A stretch of DNA of 9,817 nucleotides from Woeseiaceae bacterium (GTDB lineage Bacteria; Pseudomonadota; Gammaproteobacteria; Steroidobacterales; Woeseiaceae), in the NCBI GenBank assembly GCA_022866645.1, contig JALHUQ010000103.1, positions 1 through 9,817 of the forward strand, read 5' to 3'. This document shows positions 7,516-9,817 of the stretch, piece after piece. The notes under the pieces are model-generated. The model did not search any database. It saw nothing but the letters and a program-made list of their open reading frames with translations, and was not told the DNA's origin. Made by a program: the position numbers and the translations under genes. Numbering within the stretch: the stretch's first letter is position 1; the number at the start of each line of letters is the position of its first letter.

Positions 7516-7547
7516 AAAAAAGCCGCACCCTTTCGGCAGCGGCTTTT
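7514..7547 (-). terminator. Bidirectional intrinsic terminator, stronger for minus-strand (5S) transcription
   Basis: A 9-bp inverted repeat, AAAAGCCGC (7518-7526) with GCGGCTTTT (7539-7547), encloses a 12-nt loop. On the minus strand the stem is followed by eight T residues (complement of 7514-7521), the form of a strong intrinsic terminator. It lies about 12 nt beyond the 3' end of the 5S rRNA remnant. On the plus strand only four T follow the GC stem, but the element starts at the stop codon of the kinase/phospho-lyase gene and probably also ends that operon. Confidence 0.85.
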
Positions 7548-7558
7548 CATGAATAAAT

Positions 7559-7632
7559 CCTGGCGGTGTCCTACTCTCACATGGGGAGACCCCACACTAC
7601 CAGCTGCGCTTCGTTAAGTACGGTGATTCAAC
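7559..7632 (-). rRNA. 5S rRNA remnant (3' end conserved, 5' part degenerate)
   Basis: Read on the minus strand, positions 7602-7559 match the conserved 3' arm of bacterial 5S rRNA: TGGTAGTGTGGGGTCTCCCC, then ATG, TGAGAGTAGG and a GCCAGG end. Just upstream, AACGAAGCGCAGC and TTGAATCACC still recall the middle of 5S rRNA. However, about 20 nt that normally hold the CCGAACTCAG region are missing between them, and a few bases near GCCGATGG are also lost. A 5' strand able to pair fully with the 3' end is not evident; ACCGGGACG near 7645-7653 is at best a decayed version. No 23S rRNA sequence is visible upstream. I read this as a non-functional remnant of an rRNA operon end. A strong minus-strand terminator follows it, as expected for the real gene. 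Confidence 0.75.
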
Positions 7633-7700
7633 CTAAGCAACGGACGTCCCGGTAACTAATTGATAAATGGCGGCAGTATCAACCACCCGGCGTTCTGAAA

Positions 7701-7729
7701 CTCCGCGTGTTGATGGTTCAACCGCGGAG
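7701..7729. repeat. Perfect imperfect-loop hairpin of unknown role
   Basis: CTCCGCG (7701-7707) pairs with CGCGGAG (7723-7729), and inside it GTTGA (7709-7713) pairs with TCAAC (7718-7722). The result is a 12-bp stem with a single bulged T and a 4-nt loop. No U-run follows on either strand beyond TTTC on the minus side, so it is not a typical terminator. It lies in the gene-poor stretch between the 5S remnant and the next terminator. It may be a structured RNA relic or a protein-binding palindrome. Confidence 0.45.
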
Positions 7730-7779
7730 CATCGCGACGAATGGCGCGAAGCGACCACTCCATTTACGGCATAAAGAAA

Positions 7780-7809
7780 CGGCCCAGGTAGCTTGCGCTG
7801 CCCGGGCCG
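7780..7809 (-). terminator. Candidate intrinsic terminator, minus strand
   Basis: CGGCCCAGGTAGC (7780-7792) and GCTGCCCGGGCCG (7797-7809) form a 13-bp GC-rich stem around a 4-nt loop, with one A/C mismatch and one wobble pair. On the minus strand it is followed by TTTCTTTAT. This would end transcription coming from the minus-strand relic at 7850-8178, whose reading frame ends about 40 bp upstream. The plus-strand side has no T-run. Confidence 0.6.
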
Positions 7810-7849
7810 AGTCATAGGGCAATGTTCTGCCCGATTTTGTAGCTATGTC

Positions 7850-8178
7850 AGTTCTTTGCTGCGCATGAACTGATCGAGCCTTTCTGCTGGCCAGTGATAA
7901 ACCCGGCCGAAGCAATAACAATCTCGCCGCCGAAATTTTCAGGTGTGGCAGCTGCACCGAAAGCCGCGGTCCCGAACAGAACGTCCAGTGTGTTTGCCAT
8001 GTAAACGTCGGGAAGATCGAGAGGCGTGGTTGTCGCGTGCCGCCTTCTCCATGGCGTCTGGTTTTTTACGCTCCTCTGCATTCGGTGCGCGGAGCTCGCC
8101 GGTTTTCTTGTCGCGTACCGCGCGCAATCCATTGGTTGCGGCCAGCGCATCGTCGCTAACGACTTGCGCGTCTGGAAA
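7850..8178 (-). pseudogene. Frameshifted relic with an LRAVRD..TGELRAP signature
   Basis: On the minus strand, one frame from about 8178 to 8035 reads FPDAQVVSDDALAATNGLR, then AVRDKKTGELRAPNAEERKK. This is a convincing protein segment. The pattern (M/L)RxVRDxxTGxLRAPxxEE is one I associate with small exported proteins that carry a so-called post-PEP-CTERM-1 region. After about residue 55 this frame becomes Arg-rich and stops near 7939. A neighbouring frame then reads PLDLPDVYMANTLDVLFGTA and onward to a stop at 7848, which looks more protein-like. A frameshift near 8030 would explain this. No ATG or signal peptide remains at the 5' end, which runs into the upstream region of the secreted-protein gene. 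A 140-residue open frame (7848-8270) spans the area, but its N-terminal half is out of frame with the recognisable segment. I judge this a decayed gene. Confidence 0.45.
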
Positions 8179-8234
8179 TAAAAAACGAATTGGCGAACTA
8201 CAGCGTACCAGGGGTGGTGCAACCCGGAGTAGTA

Positions 8235-8240
8235 TATGAT
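8235..8240 (+). promoter_or_regulatory. Candidate -10 box (TATGAT) for the secreted-protein gene
   Basis: TATGAT lies 28 bp before ATG 8269 and matches the sigma-70 -10 consensus at five of six positions. It would leave a short leader of about 20 nt that contains the AAGG ribosome-binding site (8256-8259). I see no good -35 hexamer at 16-18 bp, so the promoter would be weak or activator-dependent, or the match is fortuitous. Confidence 0.3.
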
Positions 8241-8268
8241 TGCGCCAATCTCAAAAAGGTCACTCACC

Positions 8269-8916
8269 ATGAAATCCTGTCAACTCAATAAGCACACGAG
8301 CCTCGCATTAGCGGCATTCGTTGCCTCCTTGTTCGTCGTCTCTTCTGCCACTGCACAGTTCAACCAGGAAGTCATGATGAAATGGGCCGGTGCGACAGTC
8401 GTCCATTATTCGGTCGTTGGCGACTACGAGGGTGAGGAAATGGTTGTGAATGCCGGCACCAATGGTCTTGCGACAGTCAAGGACCATGTCGAGATCGCTT
8501 TCGACTATGATGTCACCACCGCCCAACTCGTTGGCACGCCGATCTTTAAGGATTCCGTCACCGAGATGGGGGCACTTCGCAACGGTGCCGATGGCTGCCG
8601 CCCGCCGACCATCTCAGGACGCTACGAACATTCGACCATCGAAAGCCTGACACAAGAGAATAGCGCGCAATTAAAGATGATGGTGCGAACCGATTACCCG
8701 GCTGCGCAAATGACCGTCGCTTGTACCGGTGGCAACCAGCCGGTCACTGCGCATTCTGAGACGAGTCAGGAAGAATTCCTGGTGCCCGGGATCATGATGC
8801 TCGCCATGGCTGATGCGCTGACCGGTGACGACCTCAGGGTTTCGAGTGACGGCAACTCATTCATCGTTAAAAAAGATGGTTGGACCTATATCTATACACC
8901 GTCAAAGGCGCCCTAG
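8269..8916 (+). CDS. Secreted protein of unknown function
   Basis: This 215-residue protein has a clear Sec signal peptide: a short basic start (MKSCQLNKH), a hydrophobic core (SLALAAFVASLFVV) and a likely signal peptidase I site after Ala29 (SSATA before QFNQE). It should be exported to the periplasm or beyond. The mature part is about 186 residues, mostly polar and beta-prone. It has only two cysteines, Cys110 (GADGCRPP) and Cys152 (VACTGG), which could form one disulfide. GRYEHSTI (118-125) and DGWTYIYTP (203-211) might be useful family signatures, but I recognise no domain. I chose ATG 8269 because AAGG lies 9 nt upstream and the signal peptide begins there; ATG 8236 would add 11 residues in front of it. 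It is the only intact gene in the gene-poor stretch between the 5S remnant and the permease, and it stands alone on the plus strand. Confidence 0.8.
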   Translation: MKSCQLNKHTSLALAAFVASLFVVSSATAQFNQEVMMKWAGATVVHYSVVGDYEGEEMVVNAGTNGLATVKDHVEIAFDYDVTTAQLVGTPIFKDSVTEMGALRNGADGCRPPTISGRYEHSTIESLTQENSAQLKMMVRTDYPAAQMTVACTGGNQPVTAHSETSQEEFLVPGIMMLAMADALTGDDLRVSSDGNSFIVKKDGWTYIYTPSKAP

Positions 8917-8951
8917 GAGCCTGGCTCAGACCAGGTACAAGCGTTCATAAC

Positions 8952-9118
8952 TGTACCGCTATCCTGAAACCACAAATGCCACGAATGGCGGCCGCCCTCA
9001 TCCCCGTGAACTGGCTAACTGGAGTCTGACGGCGGTGGCGCTGGGCGCCCTCGAAGGCGGCTTGCTGGGCGTCATCGTCAAGAACCAGTTTGCCGGGGTC
9101 GCATCACCCATGGTGGTC
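8952..9118 (+). pseudogene. Relic resembling the N-terminus of an MFS transporter
   Basis: One plus-strand frame, open from 8952, reads RELANWSLTAVALGALEGGL followed by LGVIVKNQFAGVASPMVV. This looks like the first transmembrane helices of a major-facilitator-type permease; I recall similar starts with the pattern NWxLTAxxxGxxEGGxxGVIVK in gammaproteobacterial MFS proteins. After about 9117 the frame loses all hydrophobic character (IRKILNPLQEKS and on), although it stays open to 9370. There is no in-frame ATG or ribosome-binding site before the recognisable segment; the first ATG-like start used by a gene finder would be GTG 9035, inside the helix. It therefore seems to be a truncated fragment and not a gene. 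The assignment rests on about 40 residues from memory. Confidence 0.35.
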
Positions 9119-9443
9119 ATCAGGAAGATTCTGAACCCTCTTCAGGAGAAATCGTCGCTCGATTTAGGGGGGCGGATTCACAACCCTCGCGCGCCGCCAC
9201 AAGCTAGCCTGTTTAGCTCATTCAGCTGCATTTTCCCGCTTTACCCGTGTTGCGGCCAGAAACGACTTCGACAGGGTATCGGCTGGTCTGAAAACGGGCA
9301 TAGGCGGGAAAACAGGCAAAAAACGCGGACCATCAGGACTGTGCGCCCTCACTTGAATAAGATTCCGTAGAGATCGGGGTGAAAAAGGAAGCAAACTGCG
9401 TTCCAATACTGCTGCGCTTGATGCAAAAGGGCGTTTATTTGTC
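9119..9443. other. Intergenic stretch with no recognised gene
   Basis: The open frames here (a plus-strand continuation to 9370 and a minus-strand frame at 9218-9496) encode low-complexity, Arg/Pro/Ser-rich sequence with no domain, signal peptide or ribosome-binding site. I see no tRNA, strong terminator or insertion-sequence end. It appears to be decayed DNA between the MFS-like relic and the PepSY-like pseudogene. Confidence 0.5.
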
Positions 9444-9650
9444 TTATACGCTCTTGCCATCGGCCGTCGAGGTGCCGTCCTTGAATTCCACGTCATTGAT
9501 TCCGCTGTAGCCCTAAGTGGTCAGCAGTGCGCGAACATCTGCCTCGGTCATCGGGTTAGCGGCCTTGCTTGTTGTAGGCGGCGTTACCGGGGCTGCGCCG
9601 GCAAAAGCGATTGCGACGGCGAGAGATAAAACAGTTGTCCTGAAATTCAC
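9444..9650 (-). pseudogene. PepSY-like small exported protein interrupted by an in-frame amber codon
   Basis: On the minus strand a frame of 69 codons starts at GTG 9650 with MNFRTTVLSLAVAIAFAGAA, a clear Sec signal peptide. It continues PMTEADVRALLTT, then TAG (9513-9515), then GYSGINDVEFKDGTSTADG before a TAA at 9444-9446. The two halves join into the pattern TEAxVRxLLxxQGYxxIxDVEFKDGxxxAD, typical of short periplasmic PepSY-like proteins, in which the interrupted codon is normally Gln. A single CAG to TAG change would account for the stop. The protein also ends about 20-30 residues earlier than family members, which usually finish with a beta hairpin and a V(D)xxTG-like end. The strong ribosome-binding site is intact. 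Such proteins are thought to be small periplasmic binders or inhibitors. It is probably a recent pseudogene; readthrough of the amber codon cannot be excluded. Confidence 0.65.
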
Positions 9651-9657
9651 GTGCACA

Positions 9658-9667
9658 CTCCTTCCTT
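9658..9667 (-). promoter_or_regulatory. Strong ribosome-binding site for the PepSY-like gene
   Basis: On the minus strand AAGGAAGGAG ends 7 nt before GTG 9650. It is nearly ideal for 16S rRNA pairing and decides the GTG start; another in-frame GTG at 9656 would leave only 1 nt. Its preservation suggests that the damage to the gene is recent. Confidence 0.65.
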
Positions 9668-9760
9668 GATGAGCGGCCAGTGTTGGTGGCAGCTACGGAA
9701 TCGCAGGTGAATGCCGAGAAAATTAAGTCCTCGCGTTCAGACTTCCACGCGGCGGCCGAT

Positions 9761-9817
9761 TCAGACCCGCACTCGGGGATCGAGTGCTGCGTGCAACAAG
9801 TCCACCAACAGGTTGGC
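9761..9817 (-). CDS. ABC-transporter permease, DppB/OppB type, C-terminal end only
   Basis: Only the last 18 codons lie in the window: ANLLVDLLHAALDPRVRV and a TGA stop at 9761-9763. NLLVDLLxAxLDPRxR is the usual C-terminus of binding-protein-dependent permeases of peptide/nickel transporters, and the LLVDLLhA form fits DppB/OppB better than DppC (which tends to read NLLGDxLRDxLDP). The rest of the gene, and any partner permease, binding-protein or ATPase genes, would lie beyond the right edge. No partner gene follows it downstream within the window: the next minus-strand object is the PepSY-like pseudogene after a 110-bp gap. If it is a DppB, its usual DppC partner is therefore not in the normal downstream position. 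Confidence 0.7.
   Translation of the reverse strand, partial: ANLLVDLLHAALDPRVRV

Noticed and set aside
7848..8270. Minus-strand 140-codon frame as an intact gene
   Set aside because: The recognisable LRAVRD..TGELRAP segment is in a different frame; only the C-terminal half looks protein-like, so a frameshifted relic explains it better.
8920..8957. Short inverted repeats after the secreted-protein gene (CCTGG/CCAGG and GGTACA/TGTACC)
   Set aside because: Stems of 5-6 bp overlap each other and lack a T-run, so they are too weak to call a terminator.
9035..9370. Plus-strand 111-codon frame as an intact gene
   Set aside because: Only the first 30 residues are helix-like, the start falls inside the helix, and the rest is compositionally random.
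9218..9496. Minus-strand 92-codon frame
   Set aside because: It overlaps the PepSY-like frame in another phase, is Arg/Pro-rich and has no ribosome-binding site.
1..9817. CRISPR array, tRNA gene, insertion sequence or prophage
   Set aside because: No spaced direct repeats, intact cloverleaf, transposase motif, terminal inverted repeats or phage protein could be seen on either strand.

Overview
The window looks like chromosomal DNA from a gammaproteobacterium of moderate GC content. This rests on the protein families (a YfcG-type glutathione transferase close to the E. coli protein, a CtlX-type hydrolase, a DppB-like permease tail) and on a gammaproteobacterial-style 5S rRNA 3' end. A marine or sediment lineage near Xanthomonadales or Woeseiales is possible, but that is an impression and not a demonstrated placement.

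The left part (1-2739) holds a minus-strand CtlX-like citrulline/amidino hydrolase. It diverges by 10 bp from a small four-helix membrane protein on the plus strand. That membrane protein runs 27 bp into the end of a minus-strand pair of glutathione S-transferases: a YfcG-like enzyme followed by a second GST whose translation is probably coupled to it.

The centre (2790-7515) is the most interesting part: a tight plus-strand set of three genes with gaps of 10 bp and 0 bp. They are an alpha/beta hydrolase of the monoacylglycerol lipase/lysophospholipase type, a class III PLP aminotransferase, and a 790-residue fusion. The fusion joins an APH/hydroxylysine-kinase-type kinase to a PLP phospho-lyase of the AGXT2L1/AGXT2L2 (ETNPPL/PHYKPL) type. 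It can in principle phosphorylate an amino alcohol and then eliminate phosphate and ammonia from the product to give an aldehyde. The operon is therefore best read as catabolic for amino alcohols or hydroxylated amino acids. The hydrolase may supply substrate and the second aminotransferase may handle another amino group. The exact substrate cannot be read from the sequence.

The right part (7516-9817) has a different character: low gene density and several broken genes. A strong terminator just after the fusion gene is oriented mainly for minus-strand transcription and sits at the 3' end of a degenerate 5S rRNA remnant. After it come two hairpins, a frameshifted minus-strand relic, one intact secreted protein of unknown function (8269-8916), a relic resembling the start of an MFS transporter, a PepSY-like small secreted protein interrupted by an in-frame amber codon, and the last 18 residues of an ABC-transporter permease on the minus strand. 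This stretch looks like a decayed junction, perhaps an old rRNA-operon-associated rearrangement point.

I saw no CRISPR array, intact tRNA, insertion sequence or phage gene.
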